Below, one piece after another: positions 43,080 through 56,109 of a stretch of 64,000 bases of DNA; position 1 is the stretch's first letter, and the number at the start of each line of letters is the position of its first letter. The notes beneath the pieces were generated by a model. That model did no database searches. It was given only the letters and a program-made list of their open reading frames with translations, and was not told where the DNA came from. Origin of the DNA: Atriophallophorus winterbourni (lineage: Eukaryota; Platyhelminthes; Trematoda; Plagiorchiida; Microphallidae); NCBI GenBank assembly GCA_013407085.1, contig JACCGJ010001757.1:47396-111395 (forward strand), in the 5' to 3' direction. The position numbers were made by a program, and so were the translations under genes.

Positions 43080-44476
43080 ACATGCTGTCCAGAGAGCAAC
43101 ATGGATTTATGAAGTCTCGTTCTTGTTTGACTAACCTACTGGAGACACTGGATGACTGGACGCAGGCAGTGGGTAATGGTGGTTGCGTGCATGCGTGGTA
43201 CTTAGACATGTCAAAGGCGTTTGATCGCGTGGACCATTCCATACTCTTGATCAAGCTGCACGATGTTGGTATTAATGGGTGCCTTCTTACATGGCTGAGA
43301 AGTTACCTTCTTGACTGCAAGGCAACTGTACGTATCGATGGTGTGATGCCTGGTGAAATCGAAGCCACTAGCGGTGTCCCGCAAGGTTCGGTACTTGGTC
43401 CGCTTCTCTTTTTGGTCTACATCAACGACCTTCCGAAATTTGTCACAGCCAAAATGGTTCTCTTTGCGTATGATGTTAAAGTTTGGATGCGAATCACGTC
43501 AATCGTAGATTGTTTGCGCTTACAAAGCGATTTGAATGTATTGAACAGCTGGTCGGAGCGAAACGAACTTCCATTCAACTTCCGAAAGTGTAAAATGTTG
43601 TCAATAGGCAAAGATTTCCCATTCTCATACAACCTTGGATCAAATCAACTGGAATGGACAACCAAAGAAAAAGACCTCGGTGTATGGATTAGTGGAAGTC
43701 TCAAGAATAGCATGCAATGCGAAGCAGTGTACTACCGAGCTAGCCGCATGTTAGGTATGCTTCAGCGGATTTTCAGACATTTTTCCCGTGAATCATTCCC
43801 CATGCTCATAAATACGTATATTAACCCGGTGATGGATTACTCAGTGCAAGCTTGGTCACCGTGGCTACAAAAGGACATCAAGCTGCTCGAGAGGATTTAT
43901 CACAGAGCAACCAAAATGGTTGGCTGCCTCCGCAAACTACCATATGAGAATCGACTTGAGCAGCTTAATTTGGATACACTGCTTCGAAGAAGGGTTCGAT
44001 TCGATCTAATACTAACCTACAAAATAATTAACGCCAAGGCGCACCCTCTGAGGCATCTATTTCGCCTCCGGTCAAGCCATGTCACACGTACTCACCCATT
44101 GGCATTTGATATTCCACATTCCCACCGGAACTCCCGTCGGTTCTTCTATTCGGTGCGCGTTTGTTTCTTATGGAAATCCCTACCGTCAGATGTTGTCCAA
44201 TCATCTAGTGAAAGGATTTTCAGGAACAAATTGGAAATATTTATGCGTAGTAATTCCACTCTACATCCCGTTTATATAACTTGATCTTTTTCCAAACGAA
44301 TATTTTTTTCATCATACAGCGACAATACATGACATTTTTGTAACGACAAAACTGTCGATCTTCCTAATGACTCAATTTATTTTGTATACATATTTATTGT
44401 CCTTATACGAATATCCTGTGGTGTTGTACAGCTACGAGCTTTTTTATATTATAAATTCTTGAATCTTGAATCTTTA
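43080..44476 (+). mobile_element. CR1-A insertion in unit 1
   Basis: A 5'-truncated CR1-like element begins at MLSREQHGF and ends with ATTCTTGAATCTTGAATCTT. The flanks left and right of it are contiguous in unit 0 (near 39525), which gives the empty site. Confidence 0.85.
43082..44284 (+). pseudogene. CR1-A RT in unit 1: full frame, catalytic Asp lost
   Basis: The frame is open for 401 codons of element sequence; the 45 codons upstream in frame come from the flank. Motif A WYLDMSKAFDRVDH is at 43195-43237, motif B TSGVPQGSVLGPLLF at 43368-43412, then the catalytic box reads FAYDVKVWM. The first aspartate of the FADD pair is tyrosine (TAT at 43469-43471), expected to kill polymerase activity. 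The C-terminal RRFFYSVRVCFLWKSLPSD is intact. The open frame is therefore not evidence of function. Confidence 0.85.
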
Positions 44477-45223
44477 ATAATTTTGTTCATTACACGGTAC
44501 GGTCCAACCCACATCTTCCGAAATTTCTGCACTTTTGCGCCCAGAAAGGACTCCATATACTTTACTTGATTCTTTTGTCCCAAAAAAATCGTGCTTCGTG
44601 CTCCAAAAATTTCCATTTATCTTGGTCTTCATTATTATTCCAGGATTTCCTTGCCCTTCTTCCAGGTTATCCCTATATATAAAAACGTTCTTGCTTCTCT
44701 ACCACGGATCAATTCAAAAGCCACCTACTGTGTGGTCACGTGTTTTGTCGTACGATAAACATTCCCCATTTCGCGTTGATCATCTTCACAATTTAATTCG
44801 TCGGTTTGCAAACACAGTTTCATTGTCCGTTATTACCTTTCAGCCATACTGCTAGTTTGTGTAAAGCATGACGTTCTACTCAGTCGCTTGATACCCAATT
44901 AAAGTTTGTAAAATCTGTCTCCTAAAACGAGCCTTGATATGCCCATTCTTGTTTTAAAATCCCGAAACGGAAACACACGTTTTCCATTATCTTGTTAGTC
45001 ACTATGCCTGCGGTTTGCTTTGGTGACGGAACCGCTTCTAACAAGCGAGTTAGATGCTCAACCGTCACGGAAATAAGGCGGTTATTCGTATTGCTCGTTG
45101 GTAGAAGTCAGAATACATCCTTACTCTGAGCCCGCAGTGGCCTTTTAGGTTCCACTTCAACAATCGGGAGAGTTCCTTTTCTTTCCTCTCTTGATTCCTG
45201 ACTGAGACGAATTGTCTTAATGA

Positions 45224-45797
45224 TAGTTTACCATGGAGCTATCTGGATATGTCTAAAGCTTATGACAGAGTTGACTACTTTCGACTATTACAAAAGCTGA
45301 AGCAGATGGGTATCAGCGGACAGCTACACGTTAGGCTTGAAAGTTACCTTAATGGGCGCAAGGTGATCATTTAATTCAACCTGGCAAATCACAGGTTATT
45401 GATACCTCTAGTGGCGTACCGCAAGATTTATTCGTGGGGGGGCAGTATTTTTCTTGGTTACCTAAAACACCTACCAGGTTCGCTCTAATGCAGGGTGATT
45501 CTATTTGCTGATTATATTAAACTTTCGATGCTGATAACATCAAGTGCGGACTGCGTACATCTGCAACGTTATTCAGATGCTCTTCATGATTGGTCGGTGC
45601 GGAATACGTTGTTATTCAATTTCCCAAAATGCAAGGTGTTTAAATTTGTAAGCCATTCCAGTACCAATATTACTTTGGGCAGAGGTTTTTAAGCTGGACA
45701 GAGTTGGCAAAGAATCTTGGATTCTAAGTATGCGCCAGACAGAATAACTGTCTACATTGTGAGGTCATTTACAAGACCGCATCCAAGATTCTAGGTA
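45224..45797 (+). pseudogene. CR1-B fragment in unit 1
   Basis: Motif A region (LDMSKAYDRVDYFRLLQKL, 45240-45300), a damaged motif B (VAYRKIYSWG in place of GVPQGS) and the region of the catalytic box reading FADYIKLS (45503-45525). The second catalytic aspartate is lost. Frames shift repeatedly. It is of the 34966-36228 type and ends abruptly at TCTAGGTA against the antisense piece. Confidence 0.75.
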
Positions 45798-46277
45798 GCG
45801 ATATCTTCTTCTGCGTTGGACCAGAAGAAATCTTGTGTGTTAAGCTGATACGTGTACTGCAGAGCTTTTCCAAGAGGCAGCATTTTAAATTTCTCCGGGT
45901 TAAATGATAACCGATTTGTCTGGGACCAACGAAATGAGGTGCACAAATCCCGTTGTAATGACATACAGTCATTACCAGATCTGAAACGTATCCATATTTT
46001 CATCATTGGCAAACAGTATCAAGTTACATACAATATCCTCTAACATATCGTCAAAATGTTTTGTTTTTTAAGATGTTCTCTTATGCGCGATGTCACAATG
46101 CGTTCCATCATTTTAAAGATATCCGGGAGTAGCTTTATCGTTCTATAGTTTGCTGTGTCTGAACAGCTAGCACCTTCACAAAAAGGAGCTATCATCGCTG
46201 CTTTTCAATGCGGTGATATTTATCCTTCGTGTCGGCTGAGATTGAATAAGCACTTGAGAGGAGCAGTCAAAGCAATT
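45798..46277 (-). pseudogene. CR1-C antisense fragment in unit 1
   Basis: The minus strand contains the RT entry region (near 46060-46277, as in unit 0), then jumps to MKIWIRFRSGNDCMSLQRDL (45960-46005) and CAPHF-like and NPEKFKMLPLGKALQYTYQL stretches. The middle with motifs A and B is deleted compared with unit 0. Confidence 0.7.
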
Positions 46278-47290
46278 CGACTTAGCACAGGAGGAATTCG
46301 TTTAATTTAGTTGACAAAGTTCGCGCCAACCATTTATTGATAGTCATTTTACTAAATAATTCCCAACGAGGCGAATTTGCTAAAACGTAATATGGGATAC
46401 AAGGCTTAGTATTGAAGATGAATCAGTAAGGCTTTACTGAAGCATCCTCGGTATCTTTCGCAGAGTGAGTCAATCCATTAGGGGTTTTTTACAGGGATCG
46501 CTTATTTACTATCTTGCAGAGAAGCCCAGGATTCTTGTCCTTTCTCTTAAGCAAGTTCAATCGGACCTTCATGCAATCTTCTCTCACAAAAGTCCCTAGT
46601 TTCTTGCAGAATCGCTTCCAAGTTGCCTCCGTACCGAATTTATTATGAGTTACGCAATAAACTTTCTTAATAGTTAACTAATTCTCAGTTCTACTCAGGA
46701 TAACAACCTGGTTGTTGTAGTTGCATTTGTGCGGTTTAAAAATAGAATTTTTGTTAATCATCTTATTCAGATAATTTAGCAATGTATTGTAATATAAGCC
46801 TGAATCCATGAATTCAAACTCCTGAGTGCGTGCAACCTGGAGACTGATATTCGAAGATTGAAATTGTATTTTTCTGAAGAATTTTGTTTAAACACTCCTG
46901 CATTAAATTGAGCGAGAGCGTCACATTTATTTCCTGAGGCTGTTATTCATTTCTAAATAAGCATCGGAAATACTATAGGTTTCATGCTTGATCAAGTATC
47001 GACAATCCTATGTAGGTATTCGAAATTTCTTGCCATTTTCAAAGACAGTAATGAATGGTAATTTTGCTTGAATTTCATTATAAGGTTGTTTTGTTTGCTC
47101 AGAATTCCGCACAATAGTAACCAGAACGCATCCATCCTGGTATATCTGTGTTGCATGCAAGCGAATTTCTGTTGCCTGATTCATTTTTCCTCGTGATTAC
47201 GAAGCGGAAATCAGCCGTCGCTGGTCTGTCGTACGTCATCAAATCCCGAATTTTGATATGTTTTTCTGACAAAAAGATGGAAAAGTTTTA
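46278..47290. repeat. One-kb AT-rich block of unit 1, absent from unit 0
   Basis: No coding or RNA motif recognised. Unit 0 joins the two flanks directly at 40190/40193. It is almost identical to the block in unit 3 (60553-61494) and clearly different from that in unit 2 (53367-54390). Confidence 0.7.
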
Positions 47291-48164
47291 ATCAGTAATT
47301 GGAAGCTTCGCGTTTCTCTTGCTATTGTATAACCCCAAATATCCTGTCGTTTATAGCATACGCCAATGCCGGTATGCGATTATTTATGCCGATGACTCAC
47401 TCGTCATTTTAATCTTTGCTACACCACAAGGCATCTTCTAATACCAGGTAATTGTCGTTTTGCCTTAACCTGTTAACGACACACAGCCTGACACCTGTTT
47501 CGGTATTTAAGTGTTGATGATTTGAGCCCCATGAAATTTCGACTAACAAAGAGTTTGTAATTCTGTATTTGAACTGCCTGTTTTGTTGTACTAATGAGGA
47601 TTACCAGTGGTATTCATGTCTAACGAAAAATGCATTGTTCCGTTGCTTTAATCTCAACGAAACTAATCTAACTGATTTCGCATTTTGAACACAGCAGCCA
47701 TAAACCCGTTTCGTTGTGATGGTGCTCCAGGATGTGAGCAACTCTATACTTTAGTTTTGATTTTAGTGATTTGGGGGCTTGATCAACATTATGTATTTGA
47801 CCGCTGTGTCCGATAATATAAAAATGAAAGCAATACCGGTTATTATAAAATGTATTGTTCGCACTTATTGTTCAGTATATTGTTTGAGTGCGTAAGCCAA
47901 AAAATCATGATTTTTATTAGTTCGTCGGCACGGAACGATAATTCTATTTCCAATTAAATTTTCAAACTCTGATTTTAATAATTAAATTGTGGTGCTCACA
48001 TCTCTTTCTCGCATTTCAATCGTTCTGTTTTACCGCGCTTAATTTCTTCATGCAGTGTATGTTAAATCAAATGACATTTTCTTATATATAACGGATTCAT
48101 AAATCCAAGTGAAGTGACAATTTATTATAAAATAAAATTGTGGTATTTAACAAACTTGGCAACC

Positions 48165-49008
48165 TAAGATCTAAGTGATTTAGATGCTCTCCATGAATGG
48201 TCGGTGCGGAATTCTTTGTAATTCAATTTCCAAAAAGGCAATAAGTTGAAATTGCTAAGCCATTTCAGTATCAATAATTTTTTAAGCTGGTCAGATTCGA
48301 AAAAAGCTTGAGGCATTTTGAGGCAGACTGAGAAATAGCGTACATTGTCAGGTCACCTACAAGCGCGAATTCAAGCTTTTCGGTATGCTGCGACGGATTT
48401 TCAAAACCTTCTCGTCGGGAACGATGTCCAGCACCAGGAAAGCCTACTTATTTTCAACCATGGAGCATGCATCGAAAGCTTGGACTTCGTGATTAAAAGA
48501 GGATATATTATTGCTTGATACATTATATCACCGTGCAATCAAACTCGTAAGTGTTATAGGGAAACGAACGTGCAAGAAAAGATTGCAAAAACATAGACTC
48601 CCTACTCCCCTTCACAGAAGCCGTCAAAGGGATGTGATATTAAAATACAAAATATTAAATAACTCACATCATCCTTTAACAAATTCATTCGAAACCGTGA
48701 GTCACGACATACACGCATCCACTTAGCGACAATACAAATCCCCAACTCCCGTAACAGCTGTCGTCAATATTTTATTTTATACGTGTCTTTTACCTTTGGA
48801 ATGCGCTCTCTGAAACTCGTGTCATGGCTCCCAGCGTCGAAATATTGATTCGAAATTTGGATACTTATTTGGTGCGTAACGATTTAACGACACCTTTGTA
48901 TTGACTCATGGTAAGTATTCGACTGAGTATACTTGACATTATATGTTTAATTTATACCCTTTCCATGCACGAATATTTACTATAACATGGTAATTGTGAA
49001 GTGTGCTC
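48165..49008 (+). pseudogene. CR1-D in unit 2
   Basis: As in unit 1. Its 3' flank reads GTGCTCGATT, shared with unit 4, while units 1 and 3 read GTGCTGGATT. Confidence 0.8.
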
Positions 49009-50182
49009 GATTAAATGTGTACACATATGTGTACAGGTCGAAGCCCATGGTACTATTTATCACTTTTTCCGCTGTTTGATTAAATGCATATCCGGTATGT
49101 ACTTCCCTATATTAGTGCAAACAGCCCAGAAACAATTATGGTGTGTGTAATGGAAATACATGCAAACACGTATATTTGGTAAATTTTGTATCATAAAGAC
49201 AAGAGGCACTCGATTTCGAAGAGAGATCTGGAGTCTATTAAATAAAATAGCAATAGGTTTGGACGATATTTTAACTTGTCCGTGAAGATATTGCTTGCAA
49301 ACGCCGCTAAATTGATGAGTGATTGTAGTTACCCATTGTAAATAGCGGAGGTGTGTTCGGTTGCAACGAAGTGAGCCAACTAGATTACCCCAACCCAAGA
49401 TTTTGAAGCAGTTAAGCAGAATTTATTCATGATTTTTGCAGTGAAGTTTTCAATTCTGTTTTCGTATGCACCATGAGTGCACTTCGCTGTTTTTCAAAAA
49501 CGAACCAATATGCTTTCGACCCAAAAGCTTAATACCTTCACATAAACAATCAGAGTTTCATGATATTTTGTATTTAGCTTCATGGTTTCTAGAGTGCGAC
49601 CCCTGGTATCGACCATTATGGCGCGATGGTGCACTATCGATCCGCTCATCAGGTCTACGTGGTCTCATTCTCAGTAGAGCACAACGTGTGCGCACTATGA
49701 TGTGGATCGATGTTGAAATTAGATCGACAGATTCAGCTGATGCGTGCTAGATGCTTTGGCGATATATTTCTCATTATTGCGAGTCAGAAGTCATCACGTT
49801 TCTGACTGAACATTTATTACTCTGGTCTGAATCGCACGACCTGAGTATTTATTGATGAACTCATCGCGCACTGCACGTAACTCACGAAAATGCTTCGGAT
49901 TATCACCCGACTACCCAGAAACTCAGAAACTCAGACCCGACTACCGGTTCTTTATGCAAACATCTCACGTTAATGATTTACACCTGGCCTTTCATCCGCA
50001 CTATCAATTCTTGCGGTTTTCACACCTGGAGTGTTAGACTAACCCTAACGAGATGATTATAAGCGACATCTTTTATTTTCTCCGTTTCATTCAGTCACCT
50101 CACCTTAAAATTTGTATCCACATATATACCAGCTACTTGAATCTTTTACGTTTTTCCACGTCGTGTTTAGTCTATTTTCAAT

Positions 50183-51577
50183 CGAAATTGCTGTCCAGAG
50201 AGCAACATGGATTCAGGAAGTCTCGTTCTTGCTTGACTAACCTACTGGAGACACTGGATGACTGGACGCAGGCAGTGGGTAATGGTGGTTGCGTGCATGC
50301 GTGGTACTTAGACATGTCAAAGGCGTTTGATCGCGTGGACCATTCCATACTCTTGATCAAGCTGCACGATGTTGGTATTAATGGGTGCCTTCTTACATGG
50401 CTGAGAAGTTACCTTCTTGACTGCAAGGCAACTGTACGTATCGATGGTGTGATGTCTGGTGAAATTGAAGCCACTAGCGGTGTCCCGCAAGGTTCGGTAC
50501 TTGGTCCGCTTCTCTTTTTGGTCTACATCGACGACCTTTCGAAACTTGTCACAGTCAAAATGGTTCTCTTTGCGGATGATGTTAAAGTTTGGATGCGAAT
50601 CACGTCAATCGTGGACTGTTTGCGCTTACAAAGCGATTTGGATGTATTGAACAGCTGGTCAGAGCGAAACAAACTTCCATTCAACTTCCGAAAGTGTAAA
50701 ATGTTGCAAATAGGCAAAGATTTCCCATTCTCATACAACCTTGGATCAAATCAACTGGAATGGACAACCAAAGAAAAAGACCTCGGTGTATGGATTAGTG
50801 GAAGTCTCAAGAATAGCATGTAATGCGAAGCAGTGTACAACCGAGCTAGCCGCATTCTAGGTATGCTTCGGCGAATTTTCAGACATTTTTCCCGTGAATC
50901 ATTCCCCATGCTCATAAATACGTATATTAACCCGGTGATGGATTACTCAGTGCAAGCTTGGTCACCGTGGCTACAAAAGGACATCAAGCTGCTCGAGAGG
51001 ATTTATCACAGAGCAACCAAAATGGTTGGCTGCCTCCGCAAACTACCATATGAGAATCGACTTGAGCAGCTTAATTTGGATACACTGCTTGGCAGAAGGG
51101 TTCGATTCGATCTATTACTAACCTACAAAATAATGAACGCACCCTCTGAGGCATCTATTTCGCCTCCGGTCAAGCCATGTCACACGTACTCACCCATTGG
51201 CATTTGATATTCCACATTCCCACCGGAACTCCCGTCGGTTCTTCTATTCGGTGCGCGTTTGTTTCTTATGGAAATCCCTACCGTCAGATGTTGTCCAATC
51301 ATCTAGTGAAAGGATTTTCAGGAACAAATTGGAAATATTTATGCGTAGTAATTCCACCATACATCCCGTTTATATAACATGATCTTTTTCCAAACGAATA
51401 ATTTTTTTCATCATACAGCGACAATACATGACATTTTTGTAACGACAAAACTGTCGATCTTCCTAATGACTCAATTTATTTTGTATACATATTTATTATC
51501 CTTATACGAATATCCTGTGGTGTTGTACAGCTACGAGCTTTTTTATACCATAAATTCTTGAATCTTGAATCTTGAAT
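50183..51577 (+). mobile_element. CR1-A insertion in unit 2
   Basis: Same insertion point and tail as in unit 1 (tail ATTCTTGAATCTTGAATCTTGAA near 51553-51576). Confidence 0.85.
50189..51382 (+). pseudogene. CR1-A RT in unit 2: catalytic FADD kept, frame broken
   Basis: This copy keeps FADDVKVWM near 50568-50595, motif A and motif B (GVPQGSVLGP), but a TAA at 50821-50823 replaces a glutamine codon. A deletion near 51140-51160 then shifts the frame before the C-terminal conserved block, which reappears in another frame at 51197-51382. It is the only array copy with the ancestral catalytic pair. Confidence 0.85.
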
Positions 51578-52318
51578 AATTTTGTTCATTACACGGTACG
51601 GTCTAACCCACATCTTCCGAAATTTCTGCACTTTTGCGCCCAGAAAGAACTCCATATACTTTACTTGATTCATTTGTCTTAAATATCGTGCTTCGTGCTC
51701 CAATGATTTCCATTTATCTTGGTCTTCATTATTATTCCAGGATTTTCATGCCCTTCCTCCAGGTTACCCCTATATGTAAAAACGTTCTTGCTTCTCTACC
51801 ACGGATCAATTCAAAAGCCACCTACTGTGTGGTCACGTGTTTTGTCGTACGATAAACATTCCCCATTTTGCGTTGATCATCTTCATAATTTAATTCGTCG
51901 GTTTGCAAACACAGTTTCATTGTCCGTTATTACCTTCTAGCCATACTGCTAGTTTGTGTATAGCATGACGTTCTACTCAGTCGCTTGACACCCAAGTAAA
52001 TTTTGTAAAATCTGTCTCCTAAATCGAGCCTTGATATGTCCATTCGTGTTATAAAATCCCGAAACGGAAACACACGTTTTCCATTATCTTGTTAGTCACC
52101 ATGCTTGCGGTTCGCTTTGGTGACGGAACCGCTTCTAACAAGCGAGTTAGATGCTCAACCGTCACGGAAATAAGGCGGTTATTCGTATTGCTCGTTGGTA
52201 GAAGTCAGAATACATCCTTACTCTGAGCCCGCAGTGGCCTTCTAGGTTCCACTTCAATAATCGGGAGAGTCTCTTTTCTCTCCTCTCTTGATTCCTAATT
52301 GAGACGAATTGTCTTTAT

Positions 52319-52892
52319 GATAGTTTACCATGGAGCTATCTGGATATGTCTAAAGCTTATGACAGAGTTGACTAATTTCGACTATTACAAAAGCTGAAGC
52401 AGATGGGTATCAGCGGACAGCTACTCGTACGGCTTGAAAGTTACCTTAATGGGCGCAAGGTGATCATTTGGATCAACCTGACAAATCACAGGTTATTGAT
52501 AACTCAAGTGGCGTACCGCAAGATTCATTCGTGGGGCCAGTACTTTTTCCGGTTACCTAAAACACCTACCAGGTTCGCTCTAATGCAGGGTGATTCTATT
52601 TGCTGATTATATTAAACTTTCGACGCTGATAACATCAACTGCGGACTGCGTACAACTGCAACGTTATTCAGATGCTCTCCATTATTGGTCGGTGCGAATT
52701 ACGTTGTTATTCAATTTCCCAAAATGCAAGGTGTTCAAATTTGTAAGCCATTCCAGTACCAATATTACTATGGGCAAGGGTTTTTAAGCTGGACAGAGTT
52801 GGCGAAGAATCTTGGATTCTAAGTATGCGCCAGACAGAATAACTGTCTACATTGTGAGGTCATTTACAAGACCGCATCCAAGATTCTAGGTA
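52319..52892 (+). pseudogene. CR1-B fragment in unit 2
   Basis: Nearly identical to unit 3 here and distinct from unit 1 (for example GATCATTTGG versus GATCATTTAA). The catalytic region reads FADYIKLS as in unit 1. Confidence 0.75.
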
Positions 52893-53366
52893 GCGATATC
52901 TTTTTCTGCGTTGGACCAGAAGAAATCTTGTGTGCTAAGCTGATACGTGTACTGCAGAGCTTTTCCAAGAGGTAGCATTTTAAATTTCTCCGGGTTCAAT
53001 GATAACTAATTTGTCTGGGACCAACGAAATGAGGTGAACAAATCCCGTTGTAATGACATACAGTCATTACCAGATCTGAAACGTATCCATATTTTCATAT
53101 AATTGGCAAAAAGTATCAAGTTACATACAATATCCTCTAACATATCGTCAAAATGTTTTGTTTTTAAAATGTTCTCTTATGCGCGAGGTCACAATGCGTT
53201 TCATTATTTTGAAGATATCCGTGAGTAGCTTTACCGGTCTATAGTTTGCTGTGTCTGAACGGCTAGCACCTTCACAAAAAGGAGCTATCATAGCTGCTTT
53301 TCAATGCGGTGATATTTATCCTTCGTGTCGGCTGAGATTGAATAAGCACTTGAGAGGAGCATTTAA
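52893..53366 (-). pseudogene. CR1-C antisense fragment in unit 2
   Basis: As in unit 1, with extra shifts (for example a 2-nt insertion near 53098). The same internal deletion relative to unit 0 is present, so that deletion predates amplification. Confidence 0.7.
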
Positions 53367-55264
53367 AGCAATTCGACCCAGCACCGGAGGAATTCTTTCC
53401 ATTTAGTTGACAAAGTTCGCGCCAACCATTCATTGATAGTCATTTTACTTAATAATTCCCAACGAGGCGAATTTGCTGAAACGTAATATGGGATACAAGA
53501 CTTAGTATTGGAGATGAATCAGTAAGGCTTTACTGAAGCATCGCCGGTATCTTTCGCAGAGTGAGTCAATCCATTAGGGTTTTTTACACTGATCGCTTAT
53601 TTACTATCTTACAGAGAAGCCTAGGATTCTTGTCCTTTCTCTGAAGCAAGTTCCATCAGAACAGCATGCGATGTTCTCTCACAAAAGTCCTGAATATCTT
53701 CGATAATCGCTTCCAAGTTGCCTCCGTACCGAATTTATTATGAGTTACGCAAGAATCTTTTTTATTAGTTCACCATTTCTCAGTTCTACTCAGGATAACA
53801 ACCTGGTTGTTGTAGTTGCATTTTGCGGTTTAAAAATAGAATTTTTGTTAATCATCTTATTCAGATAATTTAGCAATGTATTGTAATATAAGCCTGAATC
53901 CATGAAATCAAACTCCTGAGTGCGTGCAACCTGGAGACTGATATTCAAAGATTGAGATAGTATTTTCCCGAGGAATTTTGTTTAAACACTCTTGCATTAA
54001 ATTGAGCGAGAGCGTCACATTTATTTCCTGAGGCTGTTATTTATTTCTGAATGAGCAAACGAAATACTATAGGTTTCATGATCGATCAAGTATCGACAAT
54101 GCTATATAGGTATTTGAAATTTCTTGCCATTTTCAAAGACAGTAGTGGATGGTAACTTTGCTTGATTTTCTTTTGAGGTTGTTCTGTTTGCTTAGAATTA
54201 AATACAATAGTAGCCAGAAATCATCTGTCCTGGTATACTTGTGTTTAATGCAAGCAAATTTCTGTTGCCGTTTCATTTTTTCTCGCGATTACGAGGCGTA
54301 AATCAGCCGTCGCTCGTCTGTCGTACTTCAGCAACTCACGAATTTTGATGTTTGACTGATAAAGAGATGAAGAAGGTTTAATCTTGCATGATCAGTAATT
54401 GGAAGCTTCGCGTTTCTCTTGCTAGTGTATTACTTCAAATATCCTGTCGTTTATAGCATACGCCAATGCCGGTATGCGATTATTTACGCCAATGACTCAC
54501 TCGTCATTTTAATCTTTGCTACACCACAAGGCATCTTCTAATACCAGGTAATTGTCGTTTTGCCTTAACCTGTTAACGACACACAGCCTGACACCTGTTT
54601 CGGTATTTAAGTGTTGATGATTTAAGCCCCATGAAATTTCGACTAACAAACAGTTTGTAATTCTGTATTTGAACTGCCTGTTTTGTTGTACTAATGAGGA
54701 TTACCAGTGGTATTCATGTCTAACGAAAAATGCATTGTTCCGTTGCTTTAATCTCAACGAAACTAATCTAACTGATTTCGCATTTTGAACACAGCAGCCA
54801 TAAACCCGTTTCGTTGTGATGGTGCTCCAGGATGTGAGCAACTCTATACTTTAGTTTTGATTTTAGTGATTTGGGGGCTTGATCAACATTATGTATTTGA
54901 CCGCTGTGTCCGATAATATAAAAATGAAAGCAATACCGGTTATTATAAAATGTATTGTTCGCACTTATTGTTCAGTATATTGTTTGAGTGCGTAAGCCAA
55001 AAAATCATGATTTTTATTAGTTCGTCGGCACGGAACGATAATTCTATTTCCAATTAAATTTTCAAACTCTGATTTTAATAATTAAATTGTGGTGCTCACA
55101 TCTCTTTCTCGCATTTCAATCGTTCTGTTTTACCGCGCTTAATTTCTTCATGCAGTGTATGTTAAATCAAATGACATTTTATTATATATAACGGATTCAT
55201 AAATCCAAGTGAAGTGACAATTTATTATAAAATAAAATTGTGGTATTTAACAAACTTGGCAATC

Positions 55265-56109
55265 TAAGATCTGAGTGATTTAGATGCTCTCCATGAATGG
55301 TCGGTGCGGAATACTTTGTTATTCAATTTACAAAAATGCAATAGGCTGAAATTGCTAAGCCATTTCAGTTTCAATAATTTTTTAAGCTGGTCAGATTCGA
55401 AAAAAGCTTAAGGCATTTTGAGGCAGACTGAGGAATAGCGTACATTGTCATGTCACCTACAAGCGCGAATTCAAGCTTTTGGGAATGCTGCGACGGATTT
55501 TCAAAACCTTCTCGTCGGGAACGATGTCCATCACCAGGAAAGCCTACTTATTTTCAACCATGGAGCATGCATCGAAAGCTTGGACTTCGTGATTAAAAGA
55601 GGATATATTATTGCTTGATACATTAAATCACCGTGCAATCAAACTCGTAAGTGTCATAGGGAAACGAACGTGCAAGAAAAGATTGCAAAAACATAGACTC
55701 CCTACTCCCCTTCACAGAAGCCGTCAAAGGGATGTGATATTAAAATACAAAATATTAAATAACTCACATCATCCTTTAACAAATTCATTCGAAACCGTGA
55801 GTCACGACATACACGCATCCACTTAGCGACAATGCAAATCCCCAACTCCCGTAACAGCTGTCGTCAATATTTTATTTTATACGTGTCTTTTACCTTTGGA
55901 ATGCGCTCTCTGAAACTCGTGTCATGGCTCCCAGCGTCGAAATATTGATTCGAAATTTGGATACTTATTTGGTGCGTAACGATTTAACGACACCTTTGTA
56001 TTGACTCATGGTAAGTATTTCGACTGACTATACTTGACATTATATGTTTAATTTATACCCTTTCCTTGAACGAATATGTAATATGATATGGTAATTGTGA
56101 AGTGTGCTG
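55265..56109 (+). pseudogene. CR1-D in unit 3
   Basis: Carries private changes at the start (GATCTGAGTG, and AATACTTTGTTATTC where units 1 and 2 have AATTCTTTGTAATTC). Otherwise as in unit 1. Confidence 0.8.

Larger units (their letters stand above)
40193..47290 (+). repeat. Tandem unit 1 (7098 bp)
   Basis: Anchored on ATCAGTAATTGG-AGCTTCG at 40193, which recurs at 47291, 54391 and 61495. In order: non-coding lead (40193-41066), CR1-D (41067-41910), non-coding (41911-42329), repeat A (42330-42715), CR1-A (43080-44476), non-coding (44477-45223), CR1-B (45224-45797), CR1-C antisense (45798-46277), and a 1-kb AT-rich block (46278-47290). No non-transposon gene is recognised in it. Confidence 0.9.
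47291..54390 (+). repeat. Tandem unit 2 (7100 bp)
   Basis: Same order of parts as unit 1. Repeat A runs at about 49435-49815 and non-coding sequence fills 47291-48164, 49009-49434, 51578-52318 and 53367-54390. It differs from its neighbours most in the last kilobase. Confidence 0.9.

Noticed and set aside
42947..43081. First 45 codons of the 445-codon frame as a native N-terminus of the CR1-A protein
   Set aside because: This part is flank present in unit 0 without the element. The element begins at about 43080 and is 5'-truncated.
49060..49398. Minus-strand frame of 112-119 codons in units 2-4
   Set aside because: Broken in unit 1, and most differences among units change the amino acid, as expected for neutral sequence. 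No domain seen.
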